The notes: generated by a model not told the origin, from the sequence alone. Shown: positions 25,301-33,534, counted from the stretch's first letter. The stretch is DNA of 64,000 nt from JAGPUQ01 sp963708735 (GCA_963708735.1 CAVPTW010000022.1:310001-374000); one strand, 5' to 3'. Program-made: numbers and translations.

Positions 25301-26223
25301 AGACCAGTTACCGGATGCAGGCGCTGCGCGACAACCCGGATTGCGCCCTGCAGGAATTCGCCGGCATCGACAGCACCGATAATCAACTGGTGGCAATGCC
25401 CAGCTTCGCGGTGTCCGACGACGTGGCGGCGCCCTATATCGCGACCGGCGTGCGGCCGCGGGTGGCGATTCTGCGCGAGCAGGGCGTCAATGGTCAGCTC
25501 GAAATGGCCGCAGCTTTCGACCGCGCGGGATTTTCCGCCGTCGACGTCCACATGAGCGACATACTCGCCGGACGCATCGAGCTCGCGTCGTTTCGGGGTC
25601 TGGTCGCCTGCGGCGGTTTTTCCTACGGCGATGTGCTGGGCGCCGGCGTCGGCTGGGCCCGCAGCGTGCTGTTCAACGCCCGGGCGCGGGACGCCTTCGC
25701 CGGCTACTTTGCGCGCAACGACACCTTTGCGCTGGGTGTCTGCAACGGTTGCCAGATGCTGTCGCAGCTGCGCGAACTGATCCCGGGCGCGGACCACTGG
25801 CCGCTGTTTGCCCGCAACCAGTCCGAGCAGTTCGAGGCGCGCACGCTGCTGTTGAAGATCGAGCCGTCGCCCTCGATATTGTTCGCAGGCATGGCGGGTT
25901 CGGTGTTGCCCATTGCGGTCGCTCATGGCGAAGGTCGGGCGACCTTTGCCCCGGGACAGCTGGCACGGGCGGAGCAGTCGGGTACCGTGGCGCTGCGCTA
26001 TGCCGACCATCAAGGCCAACTCACCGAACGCTATCCGGCCAATCCCAACGGCTCGCCGGCGGGAATTGCCGGGCTCACTACCACCGATGGTCGAGTTACC
26101 ATCATGATGCCCCATCCGGAGCGCGTGTTTCGTGCCGTCACCAATTCCTGGCGGCCGGACGGGTGGGGAGAGGATGGCGCCTGGCTGCGCCTGTTTCGCA
26201 ACGCAAGGGTGTTTGTGCAATGA
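22357..26223 (+). CDS. purL: phosphoribosylformylglycinamidine synthase (FGAM synthase)
   Basis: The large single-chain PurL of gammaproteobacteria, 1288 residues, which converts FGAR, glutamine and ATP to FGAM in purine synthesis. The N-terminal domain is followed by the FGAM-synthase core (FAQANSEHCRHKIFNADW, KVETHNHPTAI), a second AIRS-like half, and a C-terminal class I glutaminase with the nucleophile Cys1129 in GVCNGCQML and HGEGRATF. The frame is intact from ATG to TGA. The stop overlaps the start of the next gene by 4 bases (ATGA). The long frame on the other strand over the same stretch is a codon-bias shadow. Confidence 0.98.
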   Translation: MLILPGSSALSAFRKERLLAALTRAVPAVEDLAARHVHFVDTAADFSPLDHSRLNDLLADVIGRVPEFDDGTTLLVVPRPGTLSPWSSKATDIAHNAGLTSVRRIERGIAYRVRAGTVLTAAEYDALAALLHDRMVEAVFDSLDAAAALFAEHDARRLVQVPVQAQGRVALERANGDLGLALAGDEIDYLLENFLRLGRDPTDVELMMFAQANSEHCRHKIFNADWTIDGRPQAQTLFGMIKNTHACSRGGVLSAYSDNAAVIEGSRGGRFYPDPRSGEYGAHPEPIHLLMKVETHNHPTAIAPFPGAGTGAGGEIRDEGATGRGARPKAGLSGFSVSHLRIPGFEQPWESDYGRPDRIVSAFTIMRDGPIGAAAFNNEFGRPNLCGYFRAFEADHDGSRWGYHKPIMIAGGYGNVRPEHVIKRGIAPGYQLIALGGPALLIGLGGGAASSMTSGDSAEHLDFASVQRQNPEMERRCQEVIDRCWARGEANPIAFIHDVGAGGLSNAFPELVKDGGCGGNFDLRAIPNAEPGMSPLEIWCNEAQERYVLAVAPEHLAEFAAICARERCPYAVVGEATAAHHLALADPLFGDRPVDLPLSVLFGKPPRMHRDATSVARPGKPFDTSCIAIAEAVTRVLRHPAVASKAFLITIGDRSITGMVARDQMVGPWQVPVADYAMTTAAFDTYAGEAMAMGERTPLALLDAAAAARMAVGEALTNIAATPVGVVGNIKLSANWMCAAGVPGEDANLYRAVAAVGLELCPSLGIAIPVGKDSLSMRTVWREGTVDKSVAAPVSLIVSAFAPVSDVRIALTPQLRGTDSELLLIDLGAGADRLGGSILAQVFGELGDRVPDVDDPRRLAGLVTAMQESLAAGDVLAYHDRSDGGLFTTLAEMCFAGRCGVQVALPAERDPLAALFSEELGAVLEVVPANAAAVCARFEAAGLAGCVQRLGRVTAMEDIVITAGGQEIYRATRAALQRLWAETSYRMQALRDNPDCALQEFAGIDSTDNQLVAMPSFAVSDDVAAPYIATGVRPRVAILREQGVNGQLEMAAAFDRAGFSAVDVHMSDILAGRIELASFRGLVACGGFSYGDVLGAGVGWARSVLFNARARDAFAGYFARNDTFALGVCNGCQMLSQLRELIPGADHWPLFARNQSEQFEARTLLLKIEPSPSILFAGMAGSVLPIAVAHGEGRATFAPGQLARAEQSGTVALRYADHQGQLTERYPANPNGSPAGIAGLTTTDGRVTIMMPHPERVFRAVTNSWRPDGWGEDGAWLRLFRNARVFVQ

Positions 26224-27074
26224 ATCGAGACATCGTCGAAGTCACGCTTGAGAATGCCCGCCAGGTTTTGATCGATGAGTCCCGGCGCCGCCTGGTGGTG
26301 GTCGATTTCTGGGCCGATTGGTGTGCGCCCTGCAAGGCGCTGATGCCGATCCTGGAAAAACTCGCCACCGAGTACAAAGGCCAGTTTCTGCTCGCCAAGG
26401 TGAACGCCGACCGCGAGCCGGATATCGCCGGTCAGTTCGGGGTGCGCAGCCTGCCCACGGTGATCCTGATGCGCGACGGCCAGCCGGTGGATGCCTTTCA
26501 GGGCGCACAGCCGGAAACCCAGGTGCGCAAGATTCTGGAAAAACATCTGCCGCCGGCCTGGGAAGCAACGCTCGACGAAGCCATTGCCAAGATGCAGGCA
26601 GGTGATTTCGATGGCGCCCTGCCGCAATTGCGCACCGCCTATGACGAATCCGGGCGCATCGATTACATCGGTCTGGCGCTCGCTCAGGATCTGATTCAAC
26701 TGAATCGCTGCGACGAAGCCGAAACCGTTCTCAAGGGCATCAGCGCAGCGGGGAAGGGGCCGGATTACGACAATGTCATGGCATTGCTCCAGACCCGCCG
26801 CCAAGCGGCCAAGTCGCCGGAGGTCGAAGCCCTCGAGCAGCGCCTGCGGGACCAGCCGGATAACGGCGATCTCGTGCTGGAACTGGCAGCGCAGTACCGC
26901 GCCGAACGCCATTTTGAAGCGGCGCTCGAACTTCTGCTGGGCTTGCTGAAACGCGATCGCGAATTCCGCGAAGGCGCCGCCAAGAAAGCCTTTCTGGATA
27001 CGCTGGCGGCACTGGGCAAGGGCGACCCCCTGGCGGTGCGGTTCCAGCGCCAGTTCTTCAATCTGCTGTATTAG
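26220..27074 (+). CDS. cnoX: CnoX/YbbN-like thioredoxin-TPR protein
   Basis: A 284-residue protein with an N-terminal thioredoxin domain (about residues 8-110) and C-terminal tetratricopeptide repeats (from about 118). The redox site is W-C35-A-P-C38, a complete CXXC; Escherichia CnoX has lost the first Cys, so this version may be redox-active as well as a holdase chaperone handing clients to GroEL. The ATG overlaps the purL stop by 4 bases, so translation is coupled. No signal peptide is present, in line with a cytoplasmic protein. Confidence 0.9.
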   Translation: MNRDIVEVTLENARQVLIDESRRRLVVVDFWADWCAPCKALMPILEKLATEYKGQFLLAKVNADREPDIAGQFGVRSLPTVILMRDGQPVDAFQGAQPETQVRKILEKHLPPAWEATLDEAIAKMQAGDFDGALPQLRTAYDESGRIDYIGLALAQDLIQLNRCDEAETVLKGISAAGKGPDYDNVMALLQTRRQAAKSPEVEALEQRLRDQPDNGDLVLELAAQYRAERHFEAALELLLGLLKRDREFREGAAKKAFLDTLAALGKGDPLAVRFQRQFFNLLY

Positions 27075-27089
27075 CGGACCGCGCGCGTC

Positions 27090-27431
27090 GTGGCCAGTGG
27101 GGTGGAGCCGGCGTACAAGCTCTGTTTTTACGTGCCCGCGAGCCATCTGGAGGCCGTGAAACAGGCGGTATTCGCGGCCGGCGCCGGCCGTATCGGCGCC
27201 TACGACAACTGTTGTTGGCAGGTGCTGGGCGAGGGTCAGTTCCGGCCGCTGATCGGCAGTAATCCCCATCTTGGCGTGCACGGTCAGGTTGAGATTGTCC
27301 CTGAATACCGGGTCGAGATGGTCTGCGCGGACGACTGTATCGTCGCCGTCATCGCCGCGCTAAGGGCGGCGCATCCCTACGAGGAACCGGCTTTCGATGT
27401 GATACGTCTGGAGCCGCTGCCGAAGGTGTAG
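27090..27431 (+). CDS. YqfO/NIF3-like small domain protein
   Basis: A 113-residue protein matching the stand-alone PII/CutA-like domain that is also found inserted in NIF3 family proteins. Motifs are KLCFYVPASHLEAVKQAVFAAGAG, IGAYDNCCWQ and the C-terminal HPYEEPAFDV, a strong family mark. Function is not known; a metal or small-ligand binding role is usual for the fold. The start is GTG at 27090 (a second GTG at 27102 is possible). It follows cnoX by 15 bases. Confidence 0.85.
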   Translation: MASGVEPAYKLCFYVPASHLEAVKQAVFAAGAGRIGAYDNCCWQVLGEGQFRPLIGSNPHLGVHGQVEIVPEYRVEMVCADDCIVAVIAALRAAHPYEEPAFDVIRLEPLPKV

Positions 27432-27563
27432 CCGTCGCTTGGCAAGGTGCCAGGATGCTGCTTTCTGTCGGATACTGGAACCGATGCTGGTATGGGCTAT
27501 CCTTGAGCTTGGCGCCGCGCGGGTGGCGCGCATCGAATAACCAGAACCCAGCGGAGTTGCGCC

Positions 27564-28568
27564 ATGAAAGTCGATGCCCTGTTACACCACAATCTGGCCG
27601 CGGTGCCGGCGCAGGTCGCCGCGCTGGAAGCTGCCGGCTTCGCCGGCGTCCAGACCGTCGAGACCGGTCACGATCCGTTTTTTCCGCTGTTGCTTGCCGC
27701 TGAACACAGCAAGGGGCTTGATCTGACCACCGCCATCGCGGTGGCGTTTGCGCGCAACCCGATGAATCTGGCCGCCATCGGCAATGACCTCAACGGCTAT
27801 TCCGGCGGGCGCTTCATTCTCGGCCTGGGCTCCCAGATCCGCGCTCATATCGAGCGGCGTTTCTCGATGCCCTGGTCACAGCCCGCGGCGCGGATGCGCG
27901 AATTCATCGCGGCGATGCAGGCGATCTGGGCCAACTGGTATCAGGGTGAGCCGCTGAATTTTCGTGGCGAGTTCTATCAGCACACCTTGATGACCCCCGT
28001 GTTCACCCCCAAGCCGAGCGACGCCGGTCCGCCGCGGGTGTTTCTGGCGGCGGTGGGGCCGCTGATGACCCAGGTGGCGGCCGACCTGTGCGAGGGCATG
28101 CTGGTCCATCCGCTCACCTCGGTCAGCTATCTGCGCGATCACACGCTGCCCATCATCGAGGCCGGCCTGAAGCGGCGCGGCTTGTCGCGCCGCGATTTCG
28201 AACTGTCCCACGGAATGTTCGTGGTCTCGGGTGCTACCGAGGAGGCTTTTCGCGACAGCCGGCGCGCAGTGCGGGAGCGCATCGCGTTTTATTCGTCGAC
28301 ACCCGCTTACCGGACCGTGCTGGAAAGCCACGGCTGGGGTGATCTGCAACCGGAACTCAATCAACTGTCCAAGCAGGGGCGCTGGGTCGAGATGGGCGAG
28401 CTGATCTCGGACGAGATGCTCGACACTTTCGCCGTGGTCGGCGCACCGGATCGGATCGTCCCCATGATCCGCGAACGCTTCGCGGGCCTGGTGGATCGCG
28501 TCACCCTGGATTTCAGTTTTGCGCCGGCGGACTCGCGGCCTGCGTTGATCCGACAGCTTGCCGGCTGA
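27564..28568 (+). CDS. LLM-class oxidoreductase (F420-dependent type, TIGR03617-like)
   Basis: A 334-residue TIM-barrel protein of the bacterial luciferase-like superfamily. It shows TAIAVAFARNPMNLAAIGNDLNGYSGGRF, the loop typical of F420-using members, and GLGSQIRAHIERRF. It fits the MSMEG_2256-type group annotated as probable F420-dependent oxidoreductases; use of FMN cannot be ruled out. No F420 synthesis gene lies in the window. A ggag box lies 10 bases before the ATG. It is followed after 42 bases by a metallo-beta-lactamase-fold hydrolase on the same strand. Confidence 0.8.
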   Translation: MKVDALLHHNLAAVPAQVAALEAAGFAGVQTVETGHDPFFPLLLAAEHSKGLDLTTAIAVAFARNPMNLAAIGNDLNGYSGGRFILGLGSQIRAHIERRFSMPWSQPAARMREFIAAMQAIWANWYQGEPLNFRGEFYQHTLMTPVFTPKPSDAGPPRVFLAAVGPLMTQVAADLCEGMLVHPLTSVSYLRDHTLPIIEAGLKRRGLSRRDFELSHGMFVVSGATEEAFRDSRRAVRERIAFYSSTPAYRTVLESHGWGDLQPELNQLSKQGRWVEMGELISDEMLDTFAVVGAPDRIVPMIRERFAGLVDRVTLDFSFAPADSRPALIRQLAG

Positions 28569-28610
28569 GGTTCCGCCGGCGGAAAATTGCGTCACACAGG
28601 AGACATCACC

Positions 28611-29402
28611 ATGCTTGTCGAGCAGATCTGGACCGGCAACGATTATCGCAACTTCAATTACCTGATCGCCTGCCCGGAAACCGGGGAGGCGCTGGCGGTG
28701 GACCCGCTGGCCCATGAACTGTGCCTGGCGGTGGCCAAAGATCGGGGCTGGCAGATCACCCAGATCCTCAACACCCACGAGCACTTCGATCATATCGGCG
28801 GCAATGCGCCTCTGGTTGCCGCGACCGGTGCGAAAATTCTGGCACACGGGAACGCGCACAACAGTATTCCGAATATGGATCGCGGCCTCGCGGCCGGTGA
28901 CATCATCAAGGTAGGTCGCACCGTCGAGCTGGTGGCGCTGGATACGCCCGGGCACACGCTGTGCCACATTTGCTTGCTCGCAAAGACAGATCAGCCAGCG
29001 CTATTCTGCGGCGACACGCTGTTCAACGCCGGCGCGGGAAACTGCCACCACGGCGGTCATCCCGTGCAGCTCTATCACACCTTTGCGGAGCAGTTGGCCA
29101 AACTCGACGACCGCACCCTGGTGTATCCGGGGCACGATTACATCAACAATAATCTGAAGTTCACCCTCGACCGGGAGCCGGATAACGCGGCAGCCAGAGA
29201 CCTGTTGACCCGGACCGAATCACAGGATCCGGCGCAGGCCCTGGTTACCACACTGGCGCAGGAGAAGGAGATCAACACCTTCTTTCGCCTGCAAAGCCCG
29301 GGAGTGATCGCGCGCCTGCGCGAAGCTTTTCCCGATCTTGACGAACATCCCGATCCGCAAACCGTGTTCGTCAAGCTGCGGGAGCTGCGCAACAAGTGGT
29401 GA
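28611..29402 (+). CDS. metallo-beta-lactamase-fold hydrolase, hydroxyacylglutathione hydrolase-like
   Basis: A 263-residue enzyme of the glyoxalase II branch. The metal motif T-H56-E-H58-F-D60-H61 is complete, followed by TPGHTLCHIC, FCGDTLFNAGAGNCHHGG and VYPGHDYINNN, all hallmarks of GloB-like enzymes. Family members hydrolyse S-lactoylglutathione or related thioesters, or oxidise persulfides. The last ~90 residues resemble the glyoxalase II substrate domain. The ATG at 28611 follows caggag. The classical gloB place beside mltD is empty in this genome window, so this gene could supply that function, but that is inference. Confidence 0.8.
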   Translation: MLVEQIWTGNDYRNFNYLIACPETGEALAVDPLAHELCLAVAKDRGWQITQILNTHEHFDHIGGNAPLVAATGAKILAHGNAHNSIPNMDRGLAAGDIIKVGRTVELVALDTPGHTLCHICLLAKTDQPALFCGDTLFNAGAGNCHHGGHPVQLYHTFAEQLAKLDDRTLVYPGHDYINNNLKFTLDREPDNAAARDLLTRTESQDPAQALVTTLAQEKEINTFFRLQSPGVIARLREAFPDLDEHPDPQTVFVKLRELRNKW

Positions 29403-29411
29403 AGCCGGAGA

Positions 29412-30200
29412 TCAGCCGAACAGGTCCGGCTGCTCCGCCACGATGCTCTGATAGAGCGGCTGGAAGCTGAACCAGCCGGATTGCTCGGTACCTATGGTGT
29501 CCCGGGTGAGCTGTGCAATTTCCGGGCGAATCAGTTTCGGCGTACCCGCCGCTTCCGCGAGCAGTTGCGCCTGACACGAACGCTCCATGGTGATGAACCA
29601 CCAGGCGGCGGATTCGACGCTCCCGCCCACGGTGAGCAGCCCGTGATTTTGTAGGATGCAGGCCTTGCGCTGCCCGAGGCAGCGCGCAATGCGCCGGCCC
29701 TCGGCGGGGTCGAGTACCACTCCCGTGAAATCGTCGAAAACGACATGGTCCTCGTAGAAGGCGCAGGCGTCCTGGGTGAGGGGATCGAGCGGGCGCCCGA
29801 GGGATGACCAGCTCTTGCCGTACACCGAGTGGGCATGGGCCGCAGCCACCACATCCGGGCGCGCGGCATGGATGCTGCCGTGAATCGCGAAAGCCGCGGC
29901 ATTGAGCAGCCCGTCGCCCTCGACCACATCCCCCGCATGATTCACCAATAACAGATCGGATACTTTCATCTGCTTGAACGAAGTACCGAAGGGATTCACC
30001 CAGAAGTGATCGGGGCGTTCGGGATCGCGGACCGTGATATGGCCGGCGGCGCCTTCGTCAAAGCCGAGTTTTCCGAACAGCCGAAATGCGGCCGCCAGAC
30101 GCTGCTTGCGATGCAGGCGCTCGGCCTGTGGCGACTCGAAAGTTTCCGGTTTGCAGCGGTTTTGTTGTGACTTTATGACTGCGTAGGCTGGGTTGTTCAT
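29412..30200 (-). CDS. class II aldolase/adducin-family protein
   Basis: A 262-residue protein of the class II aldolase/adducin fold. Zinc-binding His residues are in AAAHAHSVYGK, an acidic residue in AFYEDH, and a further His in ILQNHGLLTVG. The N-terminal EGAAGHITVRDPERPDHFWVNPFG is typical of the subgroup annotated only by fold, with homologues in bacteria and in adducin. The substrate is not predictable. The ATG at 30200 (MNNPAYAV) follows ggagtcc; an upstream ATG at 30230 is less likely. It converges on the hydrolase gene with only 9 bases between stops. Confidence 0.85.
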   Translation of the reverse strand: MNNPAYAVIKSQQNRCKPETFESPQAERLHRKQRLAAAFRLFGKLGFDEGAAGHITVRDPERPDHFWVNPFGTSFKQMKVSDLLLVNHAGDVVEGDGLLNAAAFAIHGSIHAARPDVVAAAHAHSVYGKSWSSLGRPLDPLTQDACAFYEDHVVFDDFTGVVLDPAEGRRIARCLGQRKACILQNHGLLTVGGSVESAAWWFITMERSCQAQLLAEAAGTPKLIRPEIAQLTRDTIGTEQSGWFSFQPLYQSIVAEQPDLFG

Positions 30201-30373
30201 GGTGGACTCCAAGCGATGCGAATCATGCATAGCGCTTGACTATAAAGCTCGCGACGGACTTTGGCCATCCGTTCCGAAGGACTGTTCGGAGTTCGCGTGC
30301 TCCTGATCTGGACAGCCAAATCCCACCCCCCAGGCACCAGCAGCGGTGCCTGCTCGGCGTGCTGCGCCCTGGA

Positions 30374-30478
30374 TCAGACGATATTGGCGGCCAGAATAAA
30401 GGCGAGCATCACCACGACCAAGGTGGCGATGGTGATGAACAGACGTTTGGCGGTTTCTTTGTCGCTGAGGGTATCCAC
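30374..30478 (-). CDS. small single-pass membrane protein, 34 residues
   Basis: A GTG-started frame of 34 codons with a gggag ribosome site 9 bases upstream. The product begins with a charged segment (MDTLSDKETAKR) and continues as one strongly hydrophobic helix (FITIATLVVVMLAFILA) ending AANIV. Charged N-terminus plus a single C-terminal transmembrane helix is the usual build of bacterial small membrane proteins. It stands alone in the 360-base gap between the aldolase-like gene and the glpD-like gene. No homologue can be named. Codon choice and the ribosome site favour a real gene. Confidence 0.5.
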   Translation of the reverse strand: MDTLSDKETAKRLFITIATLVVVMLAFILAANIV

Positions 30479-30562
30479 GATGCAACTCCCGCGAGAATGA
30501 CAGGCGCAGGATAGGGCGAGGGAGGGAAGGACTGCATTGATGGAAATCAAGGGGCGGGGAAG

Positions 30563-31756
30563 TCAATCCAGGTCAGGCAATACCAGACGGGCAGTATCGG
30601 CCCGCATCCGCCGTCGGGGCAGGGCAGTGGCGGCCAGGCGCAACACTTTCGCCGCAGTGGCCCGGTAGCCGGTGAGTTTGCCGCCATAGACGGCAATGTA
30701 GCGGGGCCGACGCGGGGAATCAGTGATCAGAACCACTTCGCGGCTGCGCTTGAAGACGGTCGTCGCGCCCTGCGGCAGAACACGCAGGCCTGCCATCCGC
30801 TCCGTCACCACAGGCTCAGCGGCGGGAAAGTAATGGCGCAACACCGCGAGCAGGTAAGCCTCCTCGGCCGGTGTCGCCTGCGCTTCATCCGGATTCCCGT
30901 GAAACAGCGTCTCCGTGGTGCCGAGCAGGGATTTGCCCTGCCAGGGGAGGAAAAAGACGGCGCGGCCGTCACTGGGCGATTCCAGATAATAACAGCGATC
31001 CGCCACCGGGCTGGAGAGCACCAAGTGTGCCCCCTGAACAAGATCAAAAGCCGGCCGCGGCGGCGTTGGATGGACGGTGGCGGCGACGCTGTCCACCCAG
31101 GGGCCGGCACAGTTGATCAGGATGCCGGCGTCGACCAGAAGTCGCTCGCCCCCCTTGGTGATCTCCAGTTCCCAGCCGGCGTTCACGCGCTCGGCGCGCT
31201 GCATTTTGGCCGGGCAGGCAAGGGTGGCTCCCAGGCCGGCCGCGGAAGCCACCACTGCTTCGGTGAGCCGGCGATCATCGGTGCGTGCGTCGCAATAGCG
31301 GAACAGGGTTTGCAGCCCGCTGCGGCGCAGCCCGGGAAAGTCGGTGCCCAGCGCAATGGGCAAGGTTGCGAAGGCGTTTCGGCGACCAAAGCCGGCGAGT
31401 GCCCAGTACAGCGTCAGCCCGAGATACAACTGCCAGGGTCGGTAGCGCGATTCCCGATAGACGGGAATATGAAACTCGGCCCTGTGGACCAGGTGCGGCG
31501 CGATGCGCAGCAGTGTCGCGCGCTCGCGGAGACTTTCCCGCACCAGGCCCAGCGCGCCGCTTTGCAGGTAGCGCAGGCCGCCGTGGATCAGCTTGCTGGA
31601 TTTGCTCGAGGTGCCCGCGCCCCAGGCGCTGCGCTCGATCAACAGCACGGAATGACCCGCCGCGGCCGCGGCCTGGGCGACGCCGGCGCCCAGGATGCCG
31701 CCGCCGACCACCACGATGTCGTATTGGCTGGTGTGGTCCGTCAACTCCGGGTTCAA
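30563..31756 (-). CDS. FAD-dependent glycerol-3-phosphate dehydrogenase-like
   Basis: A 397-residue FAD oxidoreductase of the GlpD/DAO fold. The dinucleotide motif VVGGGILGAGVAQAAA and the GlpD-like SSKSSKLIHGGLRYL are clear, with NCAGPWVDSVA and GGKLTGYRATA near the end. It is shorter than E. coli GlpD (about 500), lacking the C-terminal extension. It would oxidise glycerol-3-phosphate to dihydroxyacetone phosphate and pass electrons to quinone. The gene begins 4 bases inside the end of a glycerophosphodiesterase gene (ATG overlaps), which releases exactly that substrate, strongly supporting the function. Confidence 0.88.
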   Translation of the reverse strand: MNPELTDHTSQYDIVVVGGGILGAGVAQAAAAAGHSVLLIERSAWGAGTSSKSSKLIHGGLRYLQSGALGLVRESLRERATLLRIAPHLVHRAEFHIPVYRESRYRPWQLYLGLTLYWALAGFGRRNAFATLPIALGTDFPGLRRSGLQTLFRYCDARTDDRRLTEAVVASAAGLGATLACPAKMQRAERVNAGWELEITKGGERLLVDAGILINCAGPWVDSVAATVHPTPPRPAFDLVQGAHLVLSSPVADRCYYLESPSDGRAVFFLPWQGKSLLGTTETLFHGNPDEAQATPAEEAYLLAVLRHYFPAAEPVVTERMAGLRVLPQGATTVFKRSREVVLITDSPRRPRYIAVYGGKLTGYRATAAKVLRLAATALPRRRMRADTARLVLPDLD

Positions 31757-32493
31757 AGCGCGTGCCGGGCGAGGGCCTGAATCATGCCACCGATATCGAA
31801 GGTTTCGATCTTGTCGGCGCCGCGCCGGAACCAGTCGATCGCGGTTTCGGGGCAGTCGATCTCATACAGCACGACCTCGGGCACGATCTGGTTGAGGTCG
31901 GCGCGCGCCGGCAGCTTGCGATAGTTGCAGAACAACACCTCAGGTCCAATCGCGGCGACTGCCTGACTACGACTGTCCGACCAGCGTTCCAGCACCAGCC
32001 CGTTGCGCTGCCAGCCCTGCGCGCTGGCATGGGCGATAACGTCAAAGGCGAAACTGATGAGCACGCACTGAGACGCGACGGGAGCCAGGCAATCCGCAAT
32101 GATCCGGTAGCACTGTTCGATGCCGGCGAAAGCCAGGGCCTCGTGCTTGATTTCGATGTAGGCGGTGACGCCGGGATGGGCCGCCAGCAACTCGACCAGC
32201 GCCGTCAGAGGCGTGATGCGATTGGCGACGAAGGTGGTGCCGAAGCGTTTGGGCTCGTGGGCGGGCAGCGTCAGCAACTGCGCCAGGGTCAGCTGATCGA
32301 CGCGCCCGCGTCGACCGCTCACCCGCGACAGCGTCGCATCGTGATAGAGCACGGGTTGCCGGTCGGCGCTCAGCTGCACGTCCGTTTCAATGGCCCGGGC
32401 GCCGGCGGCAATGGCTTCGCGATAGGCCAGCAAGGTGTTTTCCGGGTAGTTCCGTCGGTAGCCGCGATGGGCCACCAGGCGATCCTGCAACAT
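31753..32493 (-). CDS. glycerophosphodiester phosphodiesterase (UgpQ-like)
   Basis: A 246-residue cytoplasmic GDPD-fold enzyme that splits glycerophosphodiesters into an alcohol and glycerol-3-phosphate. The catalytic start LVAHRGYRRNYPENTL contains the two family motifs (HRG and PENT), followed by ETDVQLSADRQPVLYHDATLSR with the metal ligands Glu and Asp and catalytic His. No signal peptide is present. It is followed with a 4-base overlap by the GlpD-like gene, giving a two-step route from phospholipid head-group esters to dihydroxyacetone phosphate. Confidence 0.92.
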   Translation of the reverse strand: MLQDRLVAHRGYRRNYPENTLLAYREAIAAGARAIETDVQLSADRQPVLYHDATLSRVSGRRGRVDQLTLAQLLTLPAHEPKRFGTTFVANRITPLTALVELLAAHPGVTAYIEIKHEALAFAGIEQCYRIIADCLAPVASQCVLISFAFDVIAHASAQGWQRNGLVLERWSDSRSQAVAAIGPEVLFCNYRKLPARADLNQIVPEVVLYEIDCPETAIDWFRRGADKIETFDIGGMIQALARHAL

Positions 32494-32532
32494 CCCGAAA
32501 CCCCTCCCGCGCCTGCTGCCTGTGCCGGCTGC

Positions 32533-33534
32533 TTAACTGAGGCTGCCCATGTGCAGCGCGACATCCAGCATCCGGTTGGTGAAGCCCCATTCATTGTCGT
32601 ACCAGCTCATCACCTTGGCTTGGCGTCCGCTGACGCTGGTGTGATTGACATCGAAAATACTGGACGCGGGATTGTGGTTGAAGTCGACGGAGACCAGCGG
32701 CAGCTCATTGCAGGCGAGGACACCAGCCCAGGCGCCGGCGGCGGCCGCGCGCATGAGCTGGTTGATCTCGTCCGTGGAGGTGTCACGTTGCGCGGTGAAG
32801 TGCAGGTCCACCAGCGAGACGTTGGCCACCGGCACGCGCAGTGCCATGCCGGTGAGCTTGCCGGCGAGTTCCGGCAGTACCAGGCCGACCGCAGCCGCCG
32901 CGCCGGTGTGGGTCGGGATGATGGATTGCAGCGCGCCGCGGGCACGGTAGAGATCGCCATGCGCCTTGTCCAGCAGTTGCTGGTCGTTGGTGACGGCATG
33001 AATGGTGGTCATCGCACCCTGTTCGATACCGACGGCCTCGTGCAGGATCTTGGCGATCGGCGCCAGACAGTTGGTGGTGCACGAGGCATTGGAGACGATG
33101 GCGTCGGCAGCGGTAAGCATCTGGTGGTTTACGCCGTAGACCACCGTCCGGTCCGCATCGGCGACCGGGTGGCTCGCCAGCACGCGGGGCGCGCCCGCAT
33201 CCAGATGGCCGGCAAGCTCGGCGCGTCGCTTGAACTTGCCGGCGCACTCCAGCACCAGGTCGACGCCAAGCGCGCGCCAGGGCAGGTCAGCGGGGTTTTT
33301 GTGGGCAGACACCGGAATCGCGCGGCCGTTGACGACCAGCGTACTGTCGGCAGTCTCTATGCTGCCGTGGAAGGGGCCGTGGGTCGAATCCACCCGGGTC
33401 AGGTGCGCCATCATCGCGAGGTCGGTGAGGTCGTTGATGGCGACAATTTCCAGCTGCTTTTCCAGGCCGCGCTCGCTGATCGCACGCAGAACACAGCGGC
33501 CGATACGACCGTAACCATTGATGGCAATTCGCAT
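32533..33534 (-). CDS. glyceraldehyde-3-phosphate dehydrogenase family (GAPDH or Epd type)
   Basis: A 333-residue phosphorylating dehydrogenase. The N-terminal INGYGRIGRCVLRA, the active-site SNAS-C152-TTNC and the final SWYDNEWGFTNRM are diagnostic of the family. Parts such as ASHPVADADRTVVYGVNH and ELPLVSVDFNHNP resemble erythrose-4-phosphate dehydrogenase (Epd), while the overall sequence also fits type I GAPDH; the sequence alone does not decide. It lies 39 bases before the phosphodiesterase gene on the same strand, so glycerol-3-phosphate, via dihydroxyacetone phosphate, could feed straight to this step. Confidence 0.85.
   Translation of the reverse strand: MRIAINGYGRIGRCVLRAISERGLEKQLEIVAINDLTDLAMMAHLTRVDSTHGPFHGSIETADSTLVVNGRAIPVSAHKNPADLPWRALGVDLVLECAGKFKRRAELAGHLDAGAPRVLASHPVADADRTVVYGVNHQMLTAADAIVSNASCTTNCLAPIAKILHEAVGIEQGAMTTIHAVTNDQQLLDKAHGDLYRARGALQSIIPTHTGAAAAVGLVLPELAGKLTGMALRVPVANVSLVDLHFTAQRDTSTDEINQLMRAAAAGAWAGVLACNELPLVSVDFNHNPASSIFDVNHTSVSGRQAKVMSWYDNEWGFTNRMLDVALHMGSLS

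Noticed and set aside
22375..26220. Open frame of 1281 codons on the - strand over purL
   Set aside because: It covers purL almost exactly in the opposite strand, has no family motif and is His/Arg/Gly-rich, as expected when a GC-rich gene is read antisense. purL itself has full-length motifs and proper coupling to the next gene.
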